A stretch of 64,000 nucleotides of DNA, taken from NCBI RefSeq assembly GCF_963576675.1, contig NC_088917.1, forward strand, positions 16,582,001 through 16,646,000, written 5' to 3'. Source of the DNA: Euphorbia lathyris. Its lineage: Eukaryota; Streptophyta; Magnoliopsida; Malpighiales; Euphorbiaceae. The position numbers and the translations under genes are program-made. Below are positions 32,795-43,956 of the stretch, piece by piece (position 1 is the stretch's first letter; the number at the start of each line of letters is the position of its first letter). The notes under the pieces are model-generated. The model did no database searches. It had not been told where the DNA came from and saw only the letters and a list, made by a program, of their open reading frames with translations.

Positions 32795-35700
32795 ATGCAG
32801 GTAAGCCTGAGATGTGCTGAGAAGTCAAAGATGTGGTATGTTGACAGCGCATGCTCAAGGCATATGACGGGTGATGAAACTCAGTTCATCACGTTTGAGC
32901 GTAAACGAGGAGGGAGCGTAAGTTTTGGAGACAACAAGAAGGGTAAGATAGTAGGGTCAGGAACCATCGGAGGTAATCCTACTATTGAATCTGTCTCCCT
33001 AGTCAGCGGACTCAAATATAACTTACTCAGCGTAGCTCAGCTATGTGACAATGGGATAAAAGTTATATTTGATGCTACTGGATGTAAAATATACGAGGGT
33101 AAAACAAATGAGTTAATCTTAACTGCCCCTCGCATAGATAATGTCTTTATGCTAGACTTAGAGAAAAAGTTTTCAAAAACCGTGTGCTTAGTATCAAAGG
33201 AAGAGAATTCCTGGCTATGGCACAGGAGACTTGGTCATGTAAGCATGGACCTCCTGGCCAAACTAGCAAGAAAGCAATTGGTTGAGGGACTGCCTGAACT
33301 TAAATTTGAAAAAGATCAATTATGCCACGCTTGCCAAGCTGGAAAACAAACCAAATAATCTTTTCACAGCAAAAATATTGTCTCAACTAAGCGTCCGTTA
33401 GAGTTACTACACTTGGATCTCTTTGGTCCAGTCCAGCCGCTGAGTCTGGGTGGAAGAAGATTTTCCTTGGTCATTGTAGATGACTTCTGTCGGTACACGT
33501 GGGTCATCTTGCTGACCAGCAAGGATGAGACCTTTGAGACATTTTCAAATTTGGTTAGAAAAATTGAAAATGATAAAGACCTAAAATTAGCTCACATCCG
33601 TAGTGATAATGGTGGAGAATTCAAAAACCAAAAGTTTGTTGAATTCTGTGAAGCCAGCGGCATTGACCACAATTTTTCTGCTCCTAGAACACCTCAACAA
33701 AATGGGGTTGTAGAAAGGAAGAACAGAACTCTGGTTGAAATAGCCAGGACAATGCTGGATGAGCATAGGCTTCCAAAGTATTTTTGGGGAGAGGCTGTTA
33801 ACACAGCGTGCTATATTCTTAATAGGGCTCTAGTTAGACCTATACTCAAGAAAACCCCCTATGAACTTTGGAAAGGATGAAAGCCCAATATTGGATACTT
33901 TCGTGCCTTTGGCTTTAAATGTTTTATTTTAAATACCAAAGATAGCTTAGCAAAGTTTGACTCAAAAGCTGATGAGGCTATCTTTTTGGGCTACTCAACA
34001 AACAGCAAAGCATACAGAGTTTTTAATAAGCGAACTCAAGTTTTAGAAGAGTCAATACATGTAGAGTTCGATGAAACTAACCCTGTAGGTAGATACCAGC
34101 CGCTGACCGAATTTGATCCACACTCAGTAACCGCTGACCAAGAACCAGCTACTGAGTCATTCACGAAAAGGCTGACCAAGAGTAAGAGTGAACCTAAGAT
34201 TACTTTTACTGACCCATCTACTTCTGCAGAGATTGTTGAAACACAGACAGCACAAGACATGAATCTACCTAAAGAGATAAGGATTCCAAGAGGGCACTCA
34301 GAAAGTGCAATCCTTGATTCTGCTGGGAATACCCTGATGACGAGGAATCAACTCAGGAAGTACCTCAGTAATGTTGCTTTCGTCTCAGTTTAAGAACCGA
34401 AGAATTTCGCTGAAGCTGAGTACGATGAATTCTGGATGAATGCAATGCAAGAGGAGCTCGATCAATTCAGAAGAAACGATGTATGTGAGCTAGTGCCTCA
34501 TCCAAAGAGTCAAAAGACCATTGGAACTAGATGGGTCTTCAGGAACAAGATGGATGAACAAGGAAATGTAGTCAGGAACAAAGCAAGGCTTGTAGCTCAG
34601 GGCTACAGTCAGCAAGAAGGTATTGACTACGGTGAGACCTTTGCCCCAGTGGCAAGGCTAGAGGCAATTAGAATTCTATTTGCATATGCATCTTACATGA
34701 ACTTTAAATTATTCCAAATGGATGTCAAAAGTGCATTTCTTAATGGAGTTATAAACGAGGAGGTTTATGTTAATCAACCTCCAGGTTTTGTGGACCTTAA
34801 GTTCCCAAACCATGTTTACAAACTCAAAAAGGCTCTGTACGGCCTCAAGCAAGCACCACGTGCTTGGTATGAGAGGCTGACCAGTTTCCTGCTGACTAGA
34901 AACTACGTCAGGGGGAAAGCTGATACAACCTTATTCATTAAGAGAAAGGGTAAAGATACCCTGCTGGCCCAAATTTATGTTGATGATATAATATTTGGTG
35001 CAACTAACGAATCAATGTGCAAGGAGTTTAGCAAACAAATGCAGACTGAGTTCGAAATGTCCATGATGGGCTAACTCAACTTCTTCCTCGGTCTTCAAAT
35101 TAAACAAGGAAAGAATGGCATGTTCATCAGTCAAGCCAAATATGCCAAGGAGATATTAAAGAAATATGACTTGGAGAATTGCAAGCCAATATCCACTCAT
35201 ATGGGCACTGACACTGTCCTCTGCGCTGACGAGAATGGTAAGTCAGTAGACAGCAAATTATATCGAGGTATGATAGGCTCTCTACTTTACTTAACAGCCA
35301 GGAGACCAGACATTCAGTTTTCAGTATGCTACTGTGCTAGATATCAATCTAACCCTAAGGAATCTCATTACATTGCTGTAAAAAGAATCCTTAGATATTT
35401 GCAAAGCTCAGTGAACGCAGGTTTATGGTATCCCAATACTCATGATTTCACACTCATCGGATACACTGACGCTGACTATGGATGGGATAAGCTGGAATGT
35501 AAAAGCACCTCTGGAGGATGTCACTTCTTAGGAAGCTGTCTTGTATCCTGGTTCAGCAAAAAGCAGGCGTCAGTAGCCTTGTCTACCACTGAAGCTGAGT
35601 ACATTGCTGCTGGTCATTGTGTTGCTCAAGTCCTATGGATTAAGCAACAGCTTGAAGACTATGGTGTTCAAACGAAGGCAATTGAAGTCAAATGTGACAA

Positions 35701-35923
35701 CAAAAGTGCAATTGATCTTTCAAAGAACCCAATTCAACACAGCAGAATGAAGCATGTCAGCATCAGACATAACTTCATTAGAGACCATGTACTCAAGGGT
35801 GAGATCAAGCTGACCTTTATCCCAACGGACGAGCAGCTTGCGGATATCTTCACGAAGCCACTGGCCCGTGAGCAGTTCAGCATACTGAGAGAAGCTATTG
35901 GTATGTTTAATCCTCTTCAGTAA
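32795..35923 (+). pseudogene. copia-2 pol (protease, integrase, RT, RNase H) with four in-frame stops
   Basis: One reading frame spans the whole pol without indels but is cut by TAA 33356-33358, TGA 33878-33880, TAA 34391-34393 and TAA 35072-35074. Protease has DSACSRHM, where the family has DSG, so Gly next to the catalytic Asp is lost. The integrase zinc region is HRRLGHVSMDLLAKLARKQL; core motifs are LHLDLFGPV, RSDNGGEF and PQQNGVVERKN. RT shows [42 protein letters not shown] and YVDDIIFG. RNase H shows KKQASVALSTTEAEY, DNKSAIDLSKNPIQHSRMKH and QLADIFTKPL. Four stops plus the protease change mean no functional enzyme. Confidence 0.92.
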
Positions 35924-36276
35924 ATTCCTGAACTAAATGAATATGCATGCTGAGTGAATTACTATGCTGAATGATTGTTTTTGCTGTGTACTCATTGAAA
36001 TTAATTAAACAGCAAATACTGAGTAAACTTGCACACTGAGTAAGCTAGCTTTAAACTTAGAAATCATCCCTTATGCAATACTGACCACTCAGAATATCAA
36101 ACGCTTGGCATTCTAAACGCTGAGTGTCATATCCGTTAGAATAATTGCAAAAGCACGCGTATAGCCACCTAGGATGACGTACGCGCCGAATGTGTCATAA
36201 ATGCCAGGATTATTGTCGGTTCACAATCCCGAGGCAAAACTGACACATGGATTCGATAAGATCCATTCCTCACCTC

Positions 36277-36284
36277 TATAAATA
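36277..36284 (+). promoter_or_regulatory. Internal TATA-like box before the third ORF of copia-2
   Basis: TATAAATA in the context CACCTCTATAAATAATGGG, 100 bp before the ATG of the third ORF. It closely resembles the LTR box at 30238 (CTCTATAAATAGGG). It may drive a separate mRNA; this is inference from spacing only. Confidence 0.45.
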
Positions 36285-36383
36285 ATGGGTAATTCCCCAT
36301 TTTTATTCTTTACGCTTATCGAACTCTCTGGCAAAGAAATTCTTTCTCTCTAAAAACCCCTCTAAGCTCTCAAATCTTCAACA

Positions 36384-39171
36384 ATGACTAGGATTTCTCT
36401 CAACATCTCCGGCGCTGGTCACTCTAAACCTAGCTCCGATGAACCTACAAAAAATCCTCCAACACCCAGCAAAGGAAAAGCTGGTCAGGAAAAGCCTGTA
36501 AAAGTCAGAACCTACTCAAAGGTTTTCGAAAACGTCCGTGAATGGAAAGTTGAGCCCTCAAGATGGGTATCTGAAACCTTCGTACAAAACGAACAACCCT
36601 TCTGCGAGTGGATTTCACAAAATGGCTGGACGGAGCTGTTTTCGATTAGGGATGACACCTACCCTGACCTGGTAAGGGAGTTTTACCACAACCTCCGCGT
36701 TGCAAATGACAACACTGACTATCTGTGTACAGTGGTGAAAGAGAAAACCATCTTCATCAACCCTCTCTACTTAGGAAATCTGCTCAAATTAAAAACTGAG
36801 GGAGCAAGGCTGAGAAGATCTAGAGATCAGGATGGTACTGGGTATGAGGTCAACTTCTGCAAACCTGAGGGTGACTCAGGAGAAGTCTCAGCTTCATCTA
36901 TGGGTCAGCACCAGAAGATGGCTCATTATCTGCTGACCTATTTCATCTACCCAAAGATCAACTGCACTACCTCAGCAACGAACTTCGAACAATGCTTCAT
37001 CTGGCATATGTTGACGTATAAACCAATCAATATGCCAGTTTTTCTTATCGCTGGCTTCCTACGCAGCTCTGGTACGCTGAGGCTAGGATCGATCATCACC
37101 AGAATCCTGATTGACCACAAAGTTGATCTCGAAGGTGAAGAGAAGACTCGAGGATCTGAGATCACAGTGGCTTCGCTGAGAGCATTAAAATTCGGACAGC
37201 CTTTGAAGAAAGGTAAAGCTGCTGCTGCTGAACAGTAAGCTGAGGGAACTACTATGCCAAAGAAAGGGAGAAGGACTAAGGCCCCAGCTTCCCGAAAAAG
37301 AAAAATTGCTGAGACTCCTTCCAAAAATATTGAGTCTCCAGCTAAAAGGCAGAAGTCAGCGGAGAAACGAAGCAGGCAAGGTGAGCCTGGAACTGAGGAA
37401 ACTACTGAACAACCTCAGAAAAAGCAGAAATCTTCTACACTGACTCCCCTCAACGCCATACCTACTAACTTTGTTGTACCTGGTGACTCTCACTTCACCC
37501 AGTGTCAAGGTACAGTAGCTGAGCATGACAAACATGAGGTACAACTGGATGATTATTTCATCTCCCAAGTTGAGGACGAACTCGATGGTGACAGTACAGT
37601 AGAAGAAGAAGAAGAGGCCAGCGGTCAGGATGACGCTGAGGACTCTGAGGAGACAGCCAGCGAACATGAGACTGAGCATGTTGCTGGAGAAGAGCAAGTA
37701 CTTGACCAACACAATGTTGATCAAGTCCAAGTGCAAGCTGACCAGCCTCATGATGAGCAACAAGAATCTTCTCCTTCTCACTCAGGAGATCCTAGTCAAA
37801 CTGTCACTCCACCTCGTAGAAGAAGAAAGTTGGTTAAAGCCAGTGAGAACCCTGTCAGTGAACCTCCTGTGCCACCACCAACTCTTCCTGACTTTGTTAT
37901 TTCAAAGCCAACTAAGGACCCCTCTACAGTTAAGCTGAAATTTTTCAAATGCCAACAAACCTCTACTGCTTCAGCGTCCTTAGAAAACCAAGCCTCTGTT
38001 TCTTCTCAACAGGAACATGCCGACCAAAATGCCTCTGCCACCTCAACAAGTCAGGTTGAGCCGATTACTGTTAATGCTATTACTCTAAGCATGGTGCTGA
38101 CTCCAAACATTTCCGCCCCCGTCAGCATAGATAGTATTCGTATTACTACTTCCCCAACTCATCTATCTGCCGATCAATCAACTATACCTAAAAGTCAAGT
38201 GCAGATTGAAAATGCTATTCCAGTCACTGACCAGGTCACTCCTTTCACTCCTCTTCCTTCCGGTCATACTGATGTCCCTGAAGGCTCTCAAAGCTATCTG
38301 AATGCCACTGAGTCCGGCAAAAAGCTTATTGACTCAGTGCAAGCGTTGATCAGAGACCTTCAACATTCCACTCCTCCTGCTGCTGGGTCTTCATCTATTG
38401 AGACTACTCAGCTCTCCCAGGTCACTCAGCTTCTCAACGAAGTTAAGGGACTCAAGGACTTGCTGAACGTCATCATTTCTTTTCAAGCACAGCAAGCTAA
38501 GCAGGATTCAATCGCCAAGCTGGCTGAGATCCAGCTGACAACTGTGCAACACTTGAACTCTTTACAACAACAAGTTCAGAAATTGTCAGCTGTGAACACC
38601 GACTATGCCACTTCATCTGAAATCAAGATGCTCTTTGCTCAGCTTCACACCGAGCAACTCAAGACAAATGAGCAAATGGTTTCTTACAATCAGTGCTCAG
38701 TGGAGCAAATTGGTGAGGCTATTCGCTTGCTAAATCTGAATAAGCAAGAGATGGATACTGGCGCAATGAAACAGAATGAGATGCTGTCTATCACACGCCA
38801 AACCTTCAACCACATTCGTCATACCAATATTCAACGTCAGTATTACGACACCGCCCTTTTAAAGACCTTTCACCAAGTCTTTGCTGGTCTTACTGAAGCA
38901 CTCATCTGGCAAGGCAAAGCTCAAGCGTTTAACGTCAACATGATCAGTGCTGCTGAACTCAATATACCCGAAGAGGTATCCACTGATGGAGTTGCAATGT
39001 TTGATGGTGAGCGCTGAGAAACTTAAGGCGCTGTCCCAAGAACTGACTCGAGCTGTCTTAACTGATGCCTTCAGACTTCCTCCTCCTGATGCTGACAAAA
39101 CGGGGGAGAAAGAACAAGCAGCTAGAGCTCAGCATGAGCGAAGTCAGTCTCAACACAAGAAAAAGAAATAG
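36384..39171 (+). pseudogene. copia-2 third ORF (env-position; plant-transposon-protein domain plus coiled-coil C-terminus)
   Basis: Starts MTRISLNISGAGHSKPSSDE. Residues about 50-260 (WVSETFVQNEQPFCEWIS, DLVREFYHNLRVAN, KEKTIFINPLYLGNLLKLK, PKINCTTSATNFEQCFIWHM, INMPVFLIAGFLRSSG) resemble the putative plant transposon domain seen in large ORFs of some LTR elements. After an in-frame TAA at 37236-37238 the same frame continues (basic KKGRRTKAPASRKRK, then acidic, Gln/Ser/Thr-rich, and a helical Gln-rich coiled-coil-like region around 38400-38900) to TGA at 39015-39017. A one-base shift there restores a tail ending HKKKK at 39171. No convincing signal peptide or membrane span was seen, so calling it an envelope protein is not supported; only the position matches Sirevirus env-like ORFs. 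Confidence 0.75.
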
Positions 39172-39605
39172 ATAGGCTAGCTCAGTATAGACTAAGTCAG
39201 ATGTAATCTATATGCCTTATCTATAAGTTTTGTTGTGTAAACACTGACTACTATCAATATATCATATCTGCATCTTTAATTCTATTCCTGAGTTATGATA
39301 TACGTTACTGTGTACTGAGTCATTATGTATCTTCAATTAAATCAGCTATGTTTAATACTTATAAATCTTATTCACTGAATCAAATGCTGATAACATGTTT
39401 GACATTGACCTATGTGTTTATAAAACATTGTATGTTAAGAACTCATTGAACAACAAATTACTCAGCGCACTCTAAATGATTAAACCTTCCGCTTAATACT
39501 GAGTAATTAGAATATGTTGAATAAGTTGACCTATATCTGAAAACTGACCTTAGACTTACTCGATTAAACCTTTAAATGTTTAGAGTAAAACTAAGTCAGT
39601 AGCTC

Positions 39606-39712
39606 AACCCTTATGGGGGAGTTTGCTAAGTTATACTAGGTCAACTATCATGGGGGAGCTCAATACTGAGTTCCTCGCTGAATAGTTTTGCCAACATCAA
39701 AATGGGGGAGTT
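39606..39712 (+). promoter_or_regulatory. Cluster of three polypurine tracts of copia-2
   Basis: ATGGGGGAG occurs three times before the 3' LTR: about 39613 (followed by TTTGCTAAG), about 39650 (GCTCAATAC) and about 39702 (TTTG, touching the LTR). Repeated purine tracts are a described Sirevirus trait. Confidence 0.7.
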
Positions 39713-39775
39713 TGTTGAAACACCTTTCCACATAATTTTGATTTGACAAAATTGTTTAAGTAAATTGAAATACAT
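39713..39775 (+). repeat. Truncated 3' LTR of copia-2
   Basis: Only the first 63 bp of the LTR are present (TGTTGAAACACCTTTCCACA...GAAATACAT). It then switches to a copy of the left flank with 3-bp overlap CAT. Confidence 0.9.
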
Positions 39776-39988
39776 CTGTTCTTGCTCCAAGTTCTCTCTT
39801 GTCTTTCTCCTCATCTCGGCAAGCTCAAAATCCATCTCTCTTGCTTCGGCTTGGAGGACTTCACGGCTCTTGGCGACATACTCTTGTATGGCTTGTAGAA
39901 AACTCAGTTGAATCATTATTGAAGAAGTCTCCGTTAGGAAAATGATCGACTCTGATACCAACTGATATGGATCGGTCTTGGGACATGT
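39773..39988. repeat. 216-bp copy of the copia-2 left flank
   Basis: Matches 29437-29652 along its full length with no indel and one substitution noticed (GGCGACATACTC against AGCGACATACTC). It ends in the same CATGT that precedes the 5' LTR. It includes the primer binding site and LTR start of the non-autonomous element. Confidence 0.93.
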
Positions 39989-41329
39989 TGTTGAAACACC
40001 TTTTCACATAATTTTGATTTGACAAAATTGTTTAAGTAAATTGAAATACATATTCTAAAACACACTAAGTTTAAACGCTTTGATTTATTCTACTAATGTG
40101 TTTGTTCAATGTTGAGTTAAAATTGTTTATAAGACACAATAATTAAAAGGCCCAAGCCCAATACGGAAGTCAAGGCCCAAGTCAAACAACTCAGTACAAC
40201 TCGGCCCGCGTTTGTTAAAACGTTGTCGCTTTGGACAAAACGCAACTCAGCAAGAGAAGGATCTAGAAGACCTTCGGGAACAACTTCAAGATGAAGCTGC
40301 TGAGTAGATTCGACAAAGCGTACAAGACAGCAGCTGGCTAATGAAAACTTCCAGACAAAGTATTTCTACTTTGGGTAAAGTTCAGACGACACAGTATGCT
40401 GTCTAGTTGACTTTACCATAAAAGGAGAGACAGTCTGCTGAGCTGACCGAGGACAGAAGATACACAAATCTGATTGGCCGAGAGCTCTGAGCAAGTCAGG
40501 ATGACAACGATAGGAAGCCGTTTCCCTCCAACGGTTATTTCGAAATTCGAAATGACCGATGCCCAGATGTCTCTATAAATAGGGCCATCAGAAGCTTCAT
40601 TCAATACAGAACTTGATCAAGCCATTACGCTGACCAAATTTCTACACAAGTTCTGCAAGCAAGAAGCAAAGCAAATCTTACACTACAATTCATACATTTG
40701 TGTAAAAGTCTAGAGTGATTATTTCAATCGTCTAAAGTGTCTTAGCAAATCATTGTATAGGACAAACACTTATCATTTCTAGAAATAGAAAGGAGAGTCT
40801 GAGTACTCGGTTATAGTACTCATCAAGAGATTAGGATTGAGTAGAGGTATAGAGGAAGGTACTCTTGTCATACTCAGTTGCTAAAGATTGTAAAAGGTTT
40901 GAGGCTCTACCTTTAAAGAGCTCAGTAGAGGATTCGAAATCTCAGAACGTGTTCCGGGGACAGGACATAGGCTTAGAAGAAGCCGAACCTGGATAAATCT
41001 GCTGAGTAAAATATTTCTTACCTTTAACTCCTTATATATATTGCTTGCTTAAAATAACCAAAAACTGACCAAGTAAAGAGGTCAAGTTGAGTTGTGCGTG
41101 TTGAACATCTGAGCTCAGGAATAGACTCTAAGTGCTATCTCCTGACTCAAGCTAAGAAACTGACCTAGTCACCAGTTGACTAAGCCAGTATCTTGCTGTT
41201 TACTCAGCGCCGTTGTTAAAACCTTTTTCCTTAGAAAAAGAAGTCTGCCCTAATTGCGAAAAAGTTTAAATAGTTCCTAAACCCCCCCCCCCCTTGGAAC
41301 TATACTTGCAACCTTATAAGGGACCAACA
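39989..41329 (+). repeat. Complete downstream LTR of copia-2
   Basis: 1341 bp, same ends as the 5' LTR, with a TATA-like box in the matching position (about 40574) and a longer C-run near 41282-41293. It is followed by TSD CATGT and the resumed LTR of the host element (TAGTTTTAATCTTAAAC). Confidence 0.92.
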
Positions 41330-41899
41330 CATGTTAGTTTTAATCTTAAACTAACAAAGAGGTTTTCTCAAGCTAAACTTCAAGGAGTTAATCCCGGGTT
41401 TTACGGATTAAAACCGTAGGGAATAAGAATTCCACATTGTTGAAGGTGAAAACCTTAACAAAATCTTCATGAAGAAGACAATGAAAATTATATTAATTGA
41501 AAGTTACCATTATAAAAAGAAGGAGATGCATTTATAGCATCTCAAACCTAATTGATGAATTACATAAATGGTAAACACCTCTAACTAAATGTATATAATA
41601 AACTTAAGGGTAAGATGGTAAAGATAGAGGATAAGGCACATGTGGGTCATTAAATTATGGGGTAAAATAGCAAAAAGCAAGGACTAATTCGGAATTAAAC
41701 CAATCAAGGACGAAATCAGCTTGGTGGTGAAATAAAGGTGACATGGCGTGTCAAAAAGGTGACACGGTGTGTCAACCAAATTATTTTAAGCAGAGACTTT
41801 GCTCAAAGGTGACACGGCGTGTCACCTACATTTTCAGCAGTCTTCACGTTTCCTTGGGCCGTGTCGCTAGCCTCGGGGAAATTGGTGATGTCCTCATCA
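41330..41899 (-). repeat. Remainder of the 5' LTR of the non-autonomous element
   Basis: Continues 29627-29652 after the copia-2 insertion and ends TGTCCTCATCA. It has a 25-bp deletion between two GATGTCC repeats relative to the other copies. From 41457 on it is also the first part of array unit 1. Confidence 0.85.
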
Positions 41900-42299
41900 A
41901 TTTGTCAGTGAAAATCCTATAACACACAGAGTTAAGTAAATTCTTGACTCTAGTGATCGCCGAAAACTTGTTAAGGCGGAACATTTCTAAAGAAATTTCA
42001 TTCTCCACTATCATAGCAGTGAGAGGGATTTCCGCTGACAATTATAAAGGTACTGTGTTTGCATCAAGACATTTCAGACATAAAATAGCTTCGTCTGCAA
42101 TGGCATTGAGCAAAACATTTGAGAGGCCGATGAGCTTCATAACAATGTTTTTATAGCCATTTGCTTCGAGCCATAGCCACATGGCCATGACTAGTAGCGA
42201 CTCTGCTGTATCTCGAATCTAATGAAACACCATTCGAGAGAAGACCTCTCTATCCATTGCGTGAAAGGCGTGAAGCTCTTCTGACGTAATTGAAGCCAT
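41900..42299 (-). pseudogene. RRM-like gene 5' half, unit 1
   Basis: The ATG at 42297-42299 starts MASITSEELHAFHAMDREVF. The frame has a TAG after SRMVFH and a TAA after CLKCLDANTVPL, then continues LSAEIPLTAMIVENEISLEM, FRLNKFSAITRVKNLLNSVC and RIFTD up to the LTR insertion. The conserved segment LLVMAMWLWLEANGY is typical of the family's N-terminus. The TAA is shared with the other units; the TAG is private to this one. Confidence 0.85.
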
Positions 42300-42500
42300 T
42301 GAACTTACAGAAGAGTTATGCTAACCAAAAACTTAAAGAAGAATTATGCTACCCAGAAATTTAAAGGAGAATTATGCCAAAGCTAATTGAGGTTACAGAG
42401 TATACTAAGGTGTTTATATAATCATGTTGAACTGAGAGAGTAACTTCCTGCTAAATGTACAGCTACAAAAATGGGCAAAGTGACAAAAATTTTACCTTAT
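42300..42500 (-). promoter_or_regulatory. Upstream region of the RRM-like gene
   Basis: About 200 bp between the ATG and the neighbouring LTR, repeated in every unit that is complete. It contains three imperfect copies of AAGA(A/G)GAATTATGC(T/C)A. No clear TATA box was chosen. Confidence 0.4.
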
Positions 42501-43250
42501 TGTTGGTAGCCACTGCTGTGTATGAGTAGACATTCCATAAATGGTATGAAAAAAAGCCTGATTAATATGGTAACATGTTTCTCCCTTATCATTTCTGTTA
42601 TGAATTAATTGAATTCAGTTTTTTATAATAATAATAATAATAATAATAGTGAACCTTGATAACAACCCAAATTATTCTAGAATGAGGAATAAAGGGAAAA
42701 TTAATAGAAATAATGGCAAACCATTATTTCCTACAAAAGTGGGATTTATGCATGATTAATATGGAATTAATAATAATTAATGGAAGATTAATGCAGGGGT
42801 CTCTGAACCATTATCAAGGAGGACCCCCAACATTGATGATACTCACAACTCAATTAATACTGAAACCCTCGAGTATAACTAAAGTAACATCAAAACCCAC
42901 ATTCAAGGACAATAAAAGGGATTAATGCGATTGTTACAGAATTGCATATAAATACACCAACTTCCTGGGATCAAAGGTACTGACACAATATTCTAACCCT
43001 ACTCTATGATTATAGATTATTCTATCAAGAATATTACTGACTTAGGCATCGGAGTGTCCCCGGCCGATCCCTACGGCGCCTCACATGGAAGGGCTCCGAT
43101 CAAGGATTTTTTCACAAGTTATCAATTGGTGCGGTGACCGTGGAATCCTAAGATTAATAGGATTTACACAAAAAAACATAGAATGTCTGCGGAGTTTCAC
43201 AAAGAACAAAACAATGGAGTCAAATCTCAAACCTTGACTCAATCAATACA
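42501..43250 (+). mobile_element. 5' end of an unassigned LTR element (LTR, primer-site-like sequence, gag start), unit 1 copy
   Basis: LTR TGTTGGTAGCC...CAAGTTATCA (42501-43124) with a TATA-like box (GCATATAAATACACC near 42946-42960). It is followed by ATTGGTGCGGTGACCGTGG, placed like a primer binding site but not of initiator-Met type. A short frame MSAEFHKEQNNGVKSQTLTQ then runs to the unit junction. Only this 5' part is in the array. Equivalent LTRs: 52939-53558, 54813-55432, 62744-63364, and partial at 56667-57028 and about 51530-51725. Confidence 0.75.
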
Positions 43251-43540
43251 AACAAAATCTTCATGAAGAAGATAATGAAAAATATATTAATGGAAAGTTA
43301 CCATTATAAAAAGAAGGAGATGCATTTATAGCATCTCAAACCTAATTGATGAATTACATAAAGGGTAAACACGTATAACTAAATGTATATAATAAACTTA
43401 AGGGTAAGATGGTAAAGATAGAGAATAAGGCACATGTGGGTCATTAAATTATGGAGTAAAATAGCAAAAAGTAGGGACCAATTCGGAATTAAACCAATGA
43501 AGGACGAAATCAGCTTGGTGCTGAAATAAAGGTGACATGG

Positions 43541-43914
43541 TGTAACGTCCGTGTCTAAAATTCTAATTTTTGATATATTATAATGTAATTTTTATAGTGT
43601 TAATTAATTATGAATTTAAATATACTATCGGGTTTAATTTAATGTGTTTAGGAGTAAATTAAAAGTTTTGGATAATTTTAAAAGAAATTATAAATAAAAA
43701 AGTACCTTAATTGATATTATATCAATTGTGTTAAGAATTGATTTACGGTTTTATAAAAAAAAAATTGAGGAGAATAATGTAAATTAAAATTTACTATTAA
43801 TAATTAATTTTTGTACTATTCTTCAATCATCACCATGTGCATTTACTATCCAAAATCAAAATAAAACTGATATAAGTATTGATATTCTTATCATGATAAG
43901 AATTAAAAAACAAC

Positions 43915-43956
<42 letters not shown>

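Larger units (their letters stand above)
29653..41329 (+). mobile_element. Sirevirus-type copia element (copia-2), 11.7 kb, with an extra env-position ORF
   Basis: 5' LTR 29653-30987, primer binding site, gag, pol, a third ORF of about 930 codons, repeated polypurine tracts and 3' LTR sequence. It is flanked by CATGT at 29648-29652 and 41330-41334 (5-bp TSD) inside the LTR of the non-autonomous element. Long LTRs (about 1.34 kb), several CCHC knuckles at the gag end, a large ORF after RNase H and multiple purine tracts are the known marks of the SIRE/Maximus (Sirevirus) lineage. The 3' end is rearranged (see 39713-39988). Gag is nearly open; pol has four stops. Confidence 0.9.
27352..41899 (-). 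mobile_element. Non-autonomous LTR retrotransposon (LARD-like) inserted in the RRM gene; host of the nested copia-2
   Basis: On the minus strand: 5' LTR (41899 down to 29627, interrupted by copia-2), primer binding site, internal region without protease/RT/integrase (29626-27963), purine tract and 3' LTR (27962-27352). Both LTRs read TGATATGGATCGGTC...GTCCTCATCA on the plus strand. The TSD is ATATG (27347-27351) against ATTTG (41900-41904, one change; the other array units keep ATATG). LTR ends resemble those of the gypsy remnant at 12814, so that group is a plausible source of enzymes. Confidence 0.88.
41457..43250. repeat. Array unit 1 (founder-side unit)
   Basis: 1794 bp, continuous on the left with the full LTR, which later units lack. 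It has the shortest palindrome array (one copy, 41808-41826), a 25-bp deletion at the LTR end, and the most diverged RRM part (41900-42299). The second LTR is at 42501-43124. Confidence 0.9.

Noticed and set aside
36384..39171. Calling copia-2 ORF3 a true envelope glycoprotein
   Set aside because: No signal peptide, transmembrane span or fusion-type segment is visible. Only its position after pol supports the name.
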